Part shown: one piece after another, positions 1-11,045 of the stretch
How positions within the stretch are numbered: the stretch's first letter is position 1
Layout: the number at the start of each line of letters is the position of its first letter
Assembly (NCBI GenBank): GCA_947471745.1
Contig: CANJKZ010000137.1
Span: 4,666,001 to 4,730,000, forward strand
Length of the DNA: 64,000 nt
DNA from: Closterium sp. Naga37s-1
Taxonomy: Eukaryota; Streptophyta; Zygnematophyceae; Desmidiales; Closteriaceae
Direction of reading: 5' to 3'
Made by a program: the position numbers and the translations under genes
Notes under the pieces: model-generated
Seen by the model: only the letters and a program-made list of their open reading frames with translations
Databases searched by the model: none
What the model was told of the DNA's origin: nothing

Positions 1-335
1 TGGTGGGATGTCATCTGAAGAAGGGGGGCATGGGAGGGAACATGGATGAATGGTCCAGTGAAAAAGGGGGCCGGTGATTGACTGGGAGGGGGGGGAGCGG
101 GGTTCAGGCGAATCTGCTGCTGTGCATGCCCTTGTGCTCGCCTCTGCAGTGATAGTGTTTGGGGTGGTTGCCCTCGAACCAGCTGCAGCAACCGCCGCTG
201 GTGGGATGTCACCTGAAGAGAGGACATGGGTGGAGGGATGGATGGGGATTGGTGAAGGAGAGTCGAGGAGGAGTGTGAAGCTTGAGTTGACAAATCAAAG
301 CTGCTGCAGCAACTGACCGCTAGTGGGACGACACG
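1..335 (-). repeat. Exon echoes of the left-edge gene
   Basis: A coding-like block at about 207-100 begins after an AG with GTGACATCCCACCAGCGG on the minus strand. Its start recurs at 22-1 (ATGACATCCCACCA after CAG) and in a more diverged form at about 335-297. This fits exon copies in tandem. Confidence 0.5.
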
Positions 336-3300
336 GGTGGGTGCACGGTTGGGTGGGTGGGTGGGTGGGTGGGTGGGTGGGTGGGTGGGTGGGTGGGTGG
401 GTGGGTGGGTGGGTGGGTGGGTGGGTGGTGTGACTCGTCACTCACATGCGCACTGCTGTTGCTGCTGCTGCTGGAGTTAGTGCTGCCGCTGTTGCTGGCG
501 TTTCTCCTCAGTGCCTTGACGTACGTGGCGTTAACTGCGTGAACGGGGAAGTGGGGAGGGGGACGCAGGGAGGACGGGTGAGGTGCATCAAAAGCTGTTG
601 CTGGCGTTGCTTCTCAGTGCCTTGACATACGTGGCGTTAACTGCGTGGAGAGGGAACATCAGCAGAGGGACCGGGGAATGAACTTTGGATGCAGCGAAAA
701 CAGACAGAAACAGGGGCTTTTATGGTTACTGATGTCTATTTACTGATGCCAACAGGTTCTGACATACACCAAAACGAGGGAAGGAATTCCATACTGTTCC
801 TCAGGACAGGAATGGCTGAGTACAGAAATGAGTTACTTACATGCAATACATGCAATACATGCGATGCATTCTTACCTGAGCAATTGATGTTCTTAAGGAC
901 GGTGGTGGTGGTCCGTAGCATCTGGTGAGCGAGGGGGAGAGAGCACAGCGGGAGAGAGCACAGGGGCACATGGGAGTGCACAAAATGAGTTAAGTCAAAA
1001 CGTGCATTCCCAAGCAGTTGTTGGTCTTAAGGACGGTGGTGGTGGTCCGTAGCATCTGGTGAGCGAGGGGGAGAGAGCACAGCGGGAGAGAGCACAGGGG
1101 CACATGGGAGTGCACAAAATGAGTTAAGTCAAAACGTGCATTCCCAAGCAGTTGTTGGTCTTAAGGACGGTGGTGGTGGTCCGTAGCATCTGGTGAGCGA
1201 GGGGGAGAGAGCACAGCGGGAGAGAGCACAGGGGCACATGGGAGTGCACAAAATGAGTTAAGTCAAAACGTGCATTCCCAAGCAGTTGTTGGTCTTAAGG
1301 ACGGTGGTGGTGGTCCGTAGCATCTGGTGAGAGAGCACAAAGTGGCAGGTGCAAAGGTGGGCATATGGATGGGGGTGTGGTGGTGAGAACTTAGAGCATA
1401 TGGTCGTGCGTGCGCCGTGCAATACATGATAAAGGCACGTGGGACAATCACGGTTTCCCTTACAAACAACAAGGATGCCAGCTGGCATGCGATTCAGACA
1501 ACCTCTGCTGCTGTTGTCACACCACCGCACAGCCCACAAACACACGAGAAGCAACAGTGCAGCACCGCAATGCACACCACGCTGCACAAGCAAGCAAACC
1601 CCTCACCTCGACACAAGTCCAGTTGCTGTACTGTGTGATGGTAAAGGGCGCCATGTTGCACACCACAGCACAGTCCACAAACACGCCCGAAGCCTCTTCA
1701 ACCCCCACGTTCTCACACGCGCCCAGCACACACGCTGCCATCGCCGCACACGTCTCCCTACACCCATACAGCCTCTTAGCCAGCACCGCCGATCGGCCAT
1801 TCTCCACCGTTGATCTACTCGTTGCACACCCACCCCATGTTACCACTACGTCTTTACTCGCTCCTAAGTCTGTTAGCTGTGCTAAGTTTGTATCTACCAC
1901 CCCTGCCTCTCCCCCATTGCCTGACACGCTCCAGGCCGTTCCCCAGCCTGTTGCCGAGCCTCGGGCGTTGGTTCGGCCGCCCCTGCCGTTGGTTCGTTGC
2001 AGGGTGGCGTTGCTGCTGAGTGCGCCGACCACCTGCACTATCCCCCGAACGCCGCCGCCCGGCGCGTCGAGCTTGATCTGCCAGTCGCCGTCCGGAATGA
2101 ATAGGTCTAATGCGATCTCTGATTGGAGCTCTGTGAATACCTGAGGCTCCTCGAACCTGCAGGGACAGGAAAGAAAAAGGGGAGCAGAGGACGGGAGGAG
2201 GGGAGGGAGGGAGCTCATTGACATGTGCGCATGCCAGTCGCTGCTGAGGGCACCGACCACTTGCACTATCCCCCGAACGCCGCCGCCCGGCGCATCGAGC
2301 TTAATCTGCCAGTCGCCGTCCGGAATGAAGAGGTCTAATGCGACCTCTGATTGGAGCTCTGTGAATACCTGAGGCTCCTCGAACCTGAGGGAGGAGAAAA
2401 CGGAGAGGGGAAATGAGGGGGAGGGAGGGAGGGATGAGCTTGATATCTGCCAGTCGCCGTCCGGAATGAAGAGGTCTAATGCGACCTCTGAACTGAGATC
2501 GGTGAACACCTGAGGCTCCTCAAACCTGAGGGAGCAGAGGGGTGTGGGGGAGAGGAGTGGGGAGAGGGAGGGAGCAGCTTGATAGATGTGTGTGCATGCA
2601 AGGTGACAATGCGGAGTGGGCTGCATGCAATATGCATGCCTCACCCGCCCTCACCAGCACAGGTTACTGGGCTGAACCATACACAGGTTCCACGAGCTGC
2701 CCTGCTTGCTAACATGCATGCCTTTCGTTCTCTCATGCATCATCTCTCGTTTGCTGTGCTGCCATGCCATGCCATGCCATGCCATGCCATGCACGCAACT
2801 CACCAGCACAGGTTACTCGGCTGCACCATACACAGGTTCCACGAGCTGCCTAGCATGCATGCATGAAAGGTCCTTTCCTACTCATGCATCCCCGTGCCTC
2901 CCCCTCACCAGCACAGGTTACTCTGCTGCACCATACACAGGTTCCACGAGCTGCCCTGCTTGTCAGCCTGAGAGGAGAAGGACGAGTGAATGTGAACCAC
3001 CACATGCGTCACGTTCTCAAACACACCACAGTCTGCCTCGCACCCGAACCGCCCGAATGCCGCGTATTCCAAGGGATTGTCGCACACGCTGTTGCCACAG
3101 TGCGGCCCCTCCCACACCACCTGGTGATGAGCAGCAGCAGAGGCAGTAGATAAAGGGAGAGAGGGAGAGAGGAAGAAATGGTGAGACGTGTCAAGGCCAA
3201 AGCAGCACCACGTGGGTCACGTTCTCAAACACACCACAGTCTGCCTCGCACCCGAACCGCCCGAATGCCGCGTATTCCAAGGGATTGTCGCACACGCTGT

Positions 3301-6300
3301 TGCCGCAATGAGGCCCCTCCCACACCACCTGTAGTGCAGTGCAGGCAGCGAACAGCACAGCGCAGCACAGCACAGCACAGGATCGAGTGAGAGGGAGACG
3401 TGATGCGTCAGTACTCCAAGGGGTTGTCACACACACTGCTGCCGCAGTGCGGCCCCTCCCACACCACCTGTGAGGTAAAGACCAGGAGACAGGACCAGCG
3501 ACAGAGAGAGACAGGGAGACGAGGGTAAAGGGAAACATAATAAGAACCAGCATGGTGCGTGTGATGTGAGCGGGATTTTGGTGCTTTGCTTATCATGTTT
3601 CTACACTTGCACGCACAGCAGCGGCTGCCCCACCTGAAGGATTACTCACCCCTACTATCTCTCACCTGTTCAAGGTGACTTTTGAGTCGACTCAAAAGCG
3701 CCTGCCCCACCTGAAGGAATACTCACTCCTATTATCCCTCACCTGTTCTATCGCTCAAGTACATTACTACTCACGACGAGTGTCGCCACCCACCTGTATG
3801 ATGCTGTCGTTAACCCACTGATACATTTCGTCCGGTCCACTCATGGCATTCAGCTCATTGCCTGATCGGATGCTACCTGCATGGTCACTCTCCTGTTTTC
3901 TACCCACCTCTATTGTTCCGTATTGCTCACCCACCAGTATCGCCACCCACCTGTATGATGCTGTCGTTAACCCACTGATACATTTCGTCCGGTCCACTCA
4001 TCGCGTTCAGCTCATTGCCTGATGCCCCCTGGGGATACGGTATGGCAGGGAGAAGAGAGAGGGGGGGAGGGGATGGGGAGGTTTGTTGGTCGGTGTAGAG
4101 GGGTGCAGCAAGGACGAGGGGGCCGTGTGTGCATTTCGTCCGGTCCACTCATGGCGTTCAGCTCACTCACTGCCTGACGCTCCCTGTGGGAATGTCAGGG
4201 AGAGAGGGGAGGAGGGGGGGAAGTGGGGGGAAGGTTTGTTTGTCGGTGCACGAGGGGATCGTGTGTGCACTTCGCCCGGTCCACATATGGCGTTCAGCTC
4301 ATTGCCTGATGCCCCCTGGGTGGACGGAGGGGAGAAAAGAGAAGGGGGGAGGGGGTGGGGAGGATTGCTGGTCGGAGTAAAGCAGTGCAGCAAGGACAAG
4401 GGGATCGTGTGTGCATTTCGTCCGGTCCACTCATGGCGTTCAGCTCACTCACTGCCTGACGCTCCCTGTGGGAATGTCAGGGAGAGAGGGGAGGAGGGGG
4501 GGAAGTGGGGGGAAGGTTTGTTTGTCGGTGCACGAGGGGATCGTGTGTGCACTTCGCCCGGTCCACATATGGCGTTCAGCTCATTGCCTGATGCCCCCTG
4601 GGTGGACGGAGGGGAGAAAAGAGAAGGGGGGAGGGGGTGGGGGGGATTGCTGGTCGGAGTAAAGCAGTGCAGCAAGGACAAGGGGATCGTGTGTGCATTT
4701 CGCCCGGTCCACTCATGGCGTTCAGCTCACTCACTGCCTGATGCCCAACCGTCACAATACCAACACCCTGTGGTGCTCACCGAAGGCAGCAGTATGTTGT
4801 GCGCTGTGGACACTTCAAAGTTCAAAGCCATCCGTGGAGTCTGCTTGCATTGCATGTACAGCACCACGAGGTAGAGTACTAGCCGTTAGTTGTTTGTCAC
4901 AGCACCAACCAGCCAGCCAAGCAGCCTTTCGCGTACCGAGGGCAGCAGAATGTTGTGCGCTGTGGAGACTTCAAAGTTCAAAGCCATCCGTGGAGTCTGC
5001 TTGCATTGCATGTACAGCACCACGAGGTAGAGTACTAGCCGTTAGTTGTTTGTCACAGCACCAACCAGCCAGCCAAGCAGCCTTTCGCGTACCGAGGGCA
5101 GCAGCATGTTGTGCGCTGTGGAGACTTCAAAGTTCAAAGCCATCCGTGGAGTCGGCTTGCATGTACAGACAGCGCCACCAGGTACGGTAGCAGCATTTAC
5201 AGCGCCAACATGTAGACCCTGTGGTGCGTACCGAGGGGAGCAGAATGTTGTGTGCTGTGGACACTTCAAAGCCATCCGTGGAGTCTGCTTGCATGTAGAG
5301 CACCACCGCCTCTTATCTTGTCCCACTACATCCAAACTTGACAAACACTGACAGCCAAGCAGTCTTGCGCTCACCGAAGGAAGCAGAATGTTGTGTGCTG
5401 TGGAGACCTCAAACCCGTCCGTGGAGTCGGCTTGCATGTAGAGCACCACGAGGTAGAGCACGATGAAGCAGAGGAACGACACCAGATTCTTGTAATCGTC
5501 TAGCCGCTTATCCGCTGCTTTGACCTTGAAGTAAATGTCTGGGGTTACGGGAGAGCAGGGTAGCAGGGGTGAGGGAAGGGAGAGGGGAGGGGAGATTGAT
5601 TGCTTGCATGTAGAGCACCACGAGGTAGAGCACGAGGAAGCAGAGGAAGGAACGACACCAGATTCTTATAATCGTCCAGGCGCTTATCCGCCGCCTTGAC
5701 CTTGAAGTAGATGTCTGAGGTGAGGGGGACAGGCAGCGGAGGAAGGGGGAAGGGGAGTCTGCGAGTCTACTTGCATCTAGTTACAGCACCACGCGGTAGA
5801 GCACGAGGAAGCAGAGGAAGGAACGACACCAGGTTCTTGTAATCGTCTAGCCGCTTATCCGCCGCCTTGACCTTGAAGTAGATGTCTGGTGGGGGGCAGG
5901 GGAGGGTTGAAGCAGAGGAACGACACCAGATTCTTATAATCGTCCAGGCGCTTATCTGCCGCCTTCGCCTTGAATTGAAGTAGATGTCTGAAACGCACGC
6001 AGGGAGGAGGGGAGAGGGAAGGAAGAGTCAGTAAGCTCGCAGGTAGAGCACGAGGAAGCAGAGGAAGGAACGACACCAGATTCTTATAGTCGTCTAGTCG
6101 CTTGTCTGCCGCCTTGACCTTGAAGGGCAGGGGAGGAGGGGAGAGGGAGAGGGGAAACGTGTCGCTATTCATCATCAACGACTTGCTTTCACTCTCGCTT
6201 CCCTTTTGCCCCCCTCACCACGCACCTTCCAGCATCACAGCATCAATCTGCTCCTCGTCCTCCTCCTCGTCACTCGCCCAATCCTCCCAATGAACAGCAG

Positions 6301-8231
6301 CCTGCCTCACCGGCCGGTTGCTCCCTCCCCCGCCACCACTGCTCCTCCCCGTGGTGGTGTGCTGGCCCGTGGCAGTAGTAGCGTCATGGTCATCCGCGGT
6401 GGGGACCTTGAAGGTGCCGTCTGGGAGGAGGATGTGCGTGTGCTTGCCCATAGGCACCTCCTGAGACGGATCGTAATCCGTGGGAGGGGGGGGTGCGCCG
6501 CCTTTCACCGGTGTGGGTGTTGCGGTCGAGGGATGGCCGGACCTGGAGGTCAGGGAGGGGGGGAAATGGGGAGGGCTAGCTCAGCTAGTGGTGGGTGTGT
6601 GGTGGTGTCATGGTCATCCGCGGTGGGGACCTTGAAGGTGCCGTCTGGGAGGAGGATGTGCGTGTGCTTGCCCATAGGGACCTCCTGAGACGGGTCGTAG
6701 TCCGTGGGAGGGGGGGGTGCGCCTTTGGTGGGTGCCGTGGTTGAGGCATGGCCAGACCTGGTGGGGTGAGTGTGTGGAGGGGGGAGTGGGGAGAGGAGAA
6801 TGTGCGTGTGCTTGCCCATAGGCACCTCCTGTGACGGATCGTAGCCCGTGGGAGGGGGGAGTGCGTGTGCTTGCTTGCCCATCGGGAATTCCTGCGACGG
6901 ATCATACTCCGCAGCTATGCCTTGGTTTGGCGTGGCCGAAGCTGAGGTGAGGCGGACGACCGTTTATGGCCGGTCCTGGACGGGAGGTTCGGAAGGGATA
7001 GGCGGTGAACCTAAAAAATAAATTTCTCAAAGAAAGAAAATGATGTCACTCTACAACTCATCTTCCCCACAAGGCTGTCGTGTGTCTGTCTCTTTGCTAC
7101 TGGACAGGCTGTCTCACCCCACTCTGCTCCCTGTCCCCACTCGTCGCTTCCCTCCTGCCACTCGTCTGGCCCTGATTTCGCCTCTCTCTTCCCTACTCTC
7201 CACCATTTTGAACCAATCTCAATTTTCTTGACTCTGACCCACCAATCCCCCCTTCCCGGTACAAAAGCGCAATCAACTTAAATTCTAACCTTTCCTCACC
7301 CACCCACAGCGTGTTCTTCTCACCTTTTCGACACATTTCCTGAGTCGGGCCCCACTTTGCTCCCCGTGCCCACAGTGCTCCCCTCCTTCTGACTTCCCCC
7401 CCAGATCGCCGCAGCAGCAGACACCGACAGAACCTTCGCCGCAGCTGCAACCACCGCGGCGTCTCGCTCCTTATTAGAACCCCCTTTTCCTCCCCGCTCT
7501 GTTCCGCTAGCCGTTGGGCTTCTCTCCGTTCCCCTCTCCGTTCCCCTTTCCGTTCCCCTTTCCGTTCCCCTTTCCGTTCCCCTTCCCGTGCCGGAAATGC
7601 TGCTCCTATGAGTCGTCTCGTATCCTGAGACGCCGCTCCGCTCCGTCCCCCTCTCCGTCCCCCTCTCCGTCCCCCTCTCCGTGCCTAACGGCGGCGTTAG
7701 CGGCCGCGGCCGAGTCACCAGCTCCCGGCTCCGCGGAACCAGTTCCCCGCTCCGCGGAACCAGCTCCCCGCTCCGCGGAACCAGCGGCTCCTGCACCTCC
7801 GGCTCCCCCCGCGACCCTCCCCCTCCGCGCTTGAACGACACGCGCGCGCGGACAGTTTCCCGCCACAAGGCGTTTTTCTCCTCCACGCTCATCCGCCTCC
7901 TGTCGCCGTGTCCCCCGCCTTGTCCCCCGCCCTGTCCCCCGCCGTGTCCCCCGCCCTGTCCCCCGCCCTGTGCCCCCCCCTGTCCCCTCCCGTGGCCACC
8001 GCCCTGTCCTCCGCCGAGATTGAAGGCGCGCGCTCCGCCGGGAGCGCCGTCGTCTTCTTCGTGCGCCGAGAGCGGCTCGAAGCTGAGGCTGGATCGACGG
8101 CTACGATTGCCGATGTCTGACGTGTCACCATCCTCGCCGAAGAGGAAACTCTCAAGATCACCGTCCGTGACGCGGTTGCTCCCTCCGGTGCCTCCGCGAC
8201 TCCGAATCACAGCCGTTACTACTTCCGCCAT
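1..8231 (-). CDS. Large membrane protein with Cys-rich ectodomain, 5' part (possibly polycystin/TRPP-like)
   Basis: The 3' end lies beyond the left edge. Exons joined in frame are 8231-7324, 6542-6226, 5538-5375, 4028-3951, 3120-2909 and 2156-1607, giving 743 open codons. All have AG/GT borders and matching phases. The start is the ATG at 8231; the longer open frame only adds a non-ATG codon. Residues 1 to about 400 are low-complexity and probably cytosolic, with Gly-Gln/His and repeated GTER/SGEL units. A hydrophobic helix follows at about residues 424-443 (NLVSFLCFIVLYLVVLYM), then an ectodomain with a Cys-rich module (WEGPHCG, CDNP, FGRFGCEADCG), a WNLC motif and a FEEPQVF...IPDGDWQI module. 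One helix followed by a long extracellular loop suits a polycystin TOP domain, but I cannot show the channel core, so function is unproven. Exons downstream of 1607 (about 1508-1468, 925-880, 540-481, 207-100) are uncertain. Nearly every exon has echoes. Confidence 0.7.
349..427. repeat. (GGGT)n microsatellite
   Basis: About 20 uninterrupted GGGT units on the plus strand. It lies in a probable intron of the left-edge gene. Confidence 0.95.
481..645 (-). repeat. Exon plus one echo (NATYVKALR block)
   Basis: The minus-strand block starting TTAACGCCACGTACGTCAAG at 540 recurs at about 640. Both follow a CAG-like acceptor (cacgcag). The copy at 540 runs on into a Ser/Asn-rich reading frame. The upstream copy is broken after about 50 nt. 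Confidence 0.55.
880..1335 (-). repeat. 134-bp tandem array spanning a splice acceptor
   Basis: The plus-strand word aagcagttgttggtc recurs at 1012, 1146 and 1280, an exact 134-bp period. A more diverged copy ends at about 880. Each unit carries a pyrimidine-rich tract, CTCACCAG and ATGCTACGGACC on the minus strand. Only the 3'-most copy has a donor-like CAG|GTAAGA (near 880). The other copies look like acceptor-side echoes. Confidence 0.85.
2034..2526 (-). repeat. Three copies of the FEEPQVF exon start
   Basis: The exon starting at 2156 has two upstream partial copies, at about 2395-2246 and 2526-2450. All encode FEEPQVFT and LDLFIPDGDWQI almost unchanged. The spacers between them differ in length and sequence and are only purine-rich on the plus strand. 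The copies are therefore more conserved in their exonic part. Confidence 0.85.
2658..2965 (-). repeat. Donor-side echoes of the WNLC exon end
   Basis: The end of the exon 3120-2909 (SSWNLCMVQ, then a GTGAGG donor) recurs downstream at about 2855-2806 and 2710-2658, each copy again followed by GTGAG. A short ccatg run (about 2760-2790) separates two of the copies. Confidence 0.85.
3009..3475 (-). repeat. Acceptor-side echoes of the WEGPHCG exon
   Basis: The exon starting at 3120 has upstream copies at about 3332-3206 (nearly full Cys-rich module) and 3472-3404 (first part only). Each begins after CAG with GTGGTGTGGGAGGGGCCGCA or a close variant. Confidence 0.85.
3624..3746. repeat. Two copies separated by a perfect palindrome
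   Basis: Copies at 3624-3671 and about 3699-3746 share gcctgccccacctgaagga and end ctcacctgttc. Between them at 3679-3698 is the 20-bp perfect palindrome CTTTTGAGTCGACTCAAAAG. Located in the intron below the exon 4028-3951. Confidence 0.9.
3767..4745 (-). repeat. Echo array of the GNELNAMSGPDE exon with a 282-bp higher-order unit
   Basis: The functional exon is best placed at 4028-3951. A downstream copy is at about 3865-3780. Upstream copies begin near 4175, 4310, 4457, 4592 and 4740. The upstream part is a 282-bp higher-order repeat (4129, 4411, 4693), each unit holding two echoes and nearly identical to the next, so it is young. Confidence 0.85.
4770..5450 (-). repeat. Donor-side echoes of the STAHNILLPS exon
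   Basis: The end of the exon 5538-5375 (GFEVSTAHNILLPS, donor GTGAGC) is followed downstream by four copies at about 5295-5225, 5160-5095, 5000-4940 and 4850-4790. All keep the end of the coding block and a GTA/GTG donor-like border. Two of the units are about 150 bp apart and nearly identical. Confidence 0.85.
5485..6125 (-). repeat. Acceptor-side echoes of the transmembrane exon
   Basis: Five copies of the block encoding FKVKAADKRLDDYKNLVSFL lie near 5485-5540, 5650-5720, 5825-5890, 5920-5990 and 6065-6125. Only the first continues into the rest of the exon. The others end within the helix-coding stretch and run into spacer. Confidence 0.85.
6395..6905 (-). repeat. Acceptor-side echoes of the YDPSQEVPMGK exon
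   Basis: The functional exon 6542-6226 contains YDPSQEVPMGKHTHILLPDG. Upstream copies lie at about 6750-6590, 6845-6795 and 6905-6870, progressively shorter and more diverged. The 6750-6590 copy also keeps the Pro-rich segment before the motif. Confidence 0.8.
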
Positions 8232-9599
8232 TCTAGCGTCCAATCTTTCAAGGAAAAAAGTAACCAATTTGTTACTGTTGCTCCTCCTCCTCCGAGAGTA
8301 GTCTTGAGACGCCTCAACTGTGTTTCCCCCTTTCTAGCATGCAAGATAATTGTGGTGGCTCTTCTTTCTGATTTCTTAAAATCGTCTCAGTCGAGAGGCG
8401 AATCAATCGGCTGCTGCAGCTTCGCTCGCACCTCCTTCTAGGAGTGTTCTCCCTGAAATCCGACGTCGCTGCTTCGTCAGGCCCCTACCACCTTTTCTAA
8501 CACCCCATGGAGATGTGTTGCATTGTCGCACAACCTCGTTGCCGCACACTCAGTGTCGCACACTCATTGTCGCACGCAAAACGCAGTTTTCCGCGAAATT
8601 GAGCGTGCATAAAGTAATTCAGGCGAGATTGATGACGGTAAAGACCGGAATTCGGGTATAAGTTACTAGAACATTATAATTGACGGTGCTACGCGGCGCG
8701 TGGTTAGTAGGCGTCACGGGAGACGGCCAACAGAGGACAGGCAGTGCCAGTGACTAAGTCCAGGTGACAGTTGTATCGCCAATTTTCGAACAGTGTACTA
8801 CTATTGAACAAGTGGAGGTCAACGGCGTAACGAAGTGACGTCGTCAGTGGCCTTGACTACGTCGACGATGCTACGATAACACTGTCTGCCGTTATCTTGC
8901 TGGATGGACAATAGTAATTCGCTCGCAAGCATAGACTATTAGCTCGCGATGAACCGTCGCCAACCACTGACTGTATTTTAAAAGAGTAACCGAATACTGT
9001 GGTACGGCATCAGTGCTGTACAGTCACCTGTACGTTGAACCACACGCTGCTGCATTGCTTGCATTGCGAAAGAACCGAAATTTCATCCTCCTTGGTCCTA
9101 ATTGCGTTCGCTGTCGGTCTCTCGCACAGTGCCTCGTGCGGGTGCTCTGTTAGCTCGGTTCCAATCTTTTCAACTGCTGCTTTGCTGTCCGCCTGGAATA
9201 AAACGACTCGAGTATGGAGCCTCTGAAGTCAGCAGCGTCACACAGACGTGTATTCCAGAGTCCTCCCGACTACCTGGCTCGTGGTGGAGGATTCTCTCGG
9301 GAGTGTCATCACGGTGGGCCATACATTTTTGTTCTGGGTTCGGTGCAGTGGTAAAGCAGGTAGAAACCGCGCTAAAAGGTGAATCACCGAATTCAACCAC
9401 GTTAAACGAACCAGGAACCAAAAAGTGTGACTCGCCGTGAGTGCCTTTGCAGGTACCCTTCGAGTCCTCCTGAACTCCGAGAGCTCGTCGCGGCCACGTT
9501 TTCTGGGCTGCGCGGCATGATCTAGGGCTGACCGAACAGATTGGGCTGGGTTGTGCTGTGGGGTTTTGAGGGAGGTGGAAGCGAGGAACGGCTGAGATC
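8232..9599. other. Intergenic, upstream of the left-edge gene
   Basis: This holds the presumed promoter and 5' UTR of the minus-strand gene starting at 8231. Short open frames are present on both strands (for example 9616-9170 minus), but none shows a recognisable domain or splice structure. No clear core promoter motif was recognised. Confidence 0.5.
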
Positions 9600-10019
9600 A
9601 TGGGGAGGTTGGACATTTCTGCCCCGTCCGTCCCCTCCCTGTCTGGTTTGCCCGATGTCGTGCTGCAAGTCTCAGTTTGTCGTCGGTCGGTTTGGTTGTA
9701 CGCTGGTTCCGCATCTGGATTTTCCCGCCAATGTCAGGTAAGGATGGAAAAGGTCCGGTCAGGTCAGCCAAGCATATAGTACTTCTTTTAGTGCCATTCA
9801 AATTGCGAGGATGCACTTGGATACTTCTATCCACCAGCACGCACTAATACCTTGGCTAGTTGCAGGTTACATCGAAAATTGTGAGGCCGATGACCAAGAA
9901 ACAGCGACTTTTGCAACGTCCATGGTCAACAAGTTTTTCGAGGGTAACTCGGTGTATCTCGGTCATCTCGAGCCTGCACAACGTATCTCCCAGAAGATTC
10001 TGTGATGAGGAGAAGCCAT
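9600..10019 (+). CDS. Possible small two-exon gene, unrecognised
   Basis: An ATG at 9600 opens 46 codons to a good donor at 9737|GTAAGG. After a tgcag acceptor at 9865 the frame continues from 9866 to a TAG ending about 10019, roughly 97 residues in all. No family is recognised and the peptide has no obvious domain. An alternative frame of the second block (IENCEADDQETATF...) looks equally protein-like. It may be non-coding. Confidence 0.15.
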
Positions 10020-10385
10020 AGGCCTTCGCTGCAACCTGCAAGTCCCACCCAGACTCCGTTTGTGCTGTCTCTTTTCTATCCTAGTCTCCACCGTTTGTGA
10101 GCTCCACCGTTTGTGTTTCTTTTTAGCTATATTTTATTATGGTCTTAACTTGACATTTGCAGGTCTGTCATAACAGACTCTAAAATTGTCAGAGTTCCCT
10201 TGCTTCCTTCCGCTGCTGCACACATCTACCCACATTTATGCACTCAATCAAGCGTTAATGTTTTATTGTAATATGAGATGACTTCGTCCCACTATATGTG
10301 CGTAACCATCAATTTGCGACTGAGTTTCAAAATAACAAGCTATAACTATGCTTGGTTGGTAGCTATTGCCATGAAATAATATAAG
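10020..10385. other. AT-rich intergenic flank of the copia insertion
   Basis: I see no gene here. The stretch leads up to the CCCCC target duplication at 10386-10390 that flanks the outer copia element. Confidence 0.6.
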
Positions 10386-10390
10386 CCCCC

Positions 10391-10700
10391 TGTTGGGCTG
10401 AGAAAAGGCCCTTAGGATCTTTTGCAAGGCTAAACTCAGAGTAGGAATGTTGTAGTTGCGGAAGCGTCACAATGATAAGTGTTGAACCACCTTGCGCTAG
10501 TATGTGAGGGCAAGACAGATTGATTAAAACAAGGAGATACAAGGTTTTATAAGAGTATAAGGAATATGAAGAGATACAGCTAATATCTGTTTTACTGTTG
10601 CTGTTGCGGTTCGATACAGTTACGACTCGGGCAACCGCTCTGTATCGGGTCAGTTGTTTGTCCTTGCTGTCGCACTGTGTTGTTTGACCTTTGACCTTCG
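10391..10700 (-). repeat. 3' LTR of the outer copia element, distal part
   Basis: Matches 21460 to about 21788 with scattered substitutions. It is interrupted at CTTCG (10696-10700) by the inner element; the rest of this LTR is 16159-16289. Confidence 0.93.
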
Positions 10701-10817
10701 TGTTAGAAGCATAGGCAGGAATGAATGAACTATGGAAGAGTTGGGTACAAATATCAAACCCTAGAAGGGGTTGTACCCCACTACAGCCTAAGCATGTATA
10801 GCATACATAATCTGACA
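10701..10817 (-). repeat. 3' LTR of the inner copia element (117 bp)
   Basis: Lacks atattgactacccc after ggttgtacccc, a deletion between ccc repeats. A G-rich tract (minus-strand ctatgggggtg) adjoins it as the likely polypurine tract. Confidence 0.93.
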
Positions 10818-11045
10818 CACCCCCATAGGCAAAGTGGGGGAGAGCAAGGGGTCACAAGACCAGTCAAGAGAGGCAAGGCAAGCTCAGGGTGGATCACAAC
10901 GTCACCACACACTCTGAGCACAAGCAAAGGGCCACAAGGCTAGTTCACATGCAGAGATATATATGCAACAACAGCAGTACATTGATCTCTACCTAACAGA
11001 GCAAGCAAGTAGGTATAGATATATAGATCACAGTACAAGCAGAGT

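Noticed and set aside
880..1335. 134-bp repeats as a CRISPR or satellite array
   Set aside because: Repeats are too long and have no spacers; each contains a splice acceptor and exon start, so they are read as exon echoes.
1500..1620. Apparent frameshift in the left-edge gene near 1520
   Set aside because: The exon ends at a good donor at 1607 (GAG|GTGAGG) in the right phase, so the out-of-frame part is intron.
9170..9616. 148-codon minus-strand frame as a gene
   Set aside because: No family features, no splice or promoter support, overlaps a slightly better plus-strand model.
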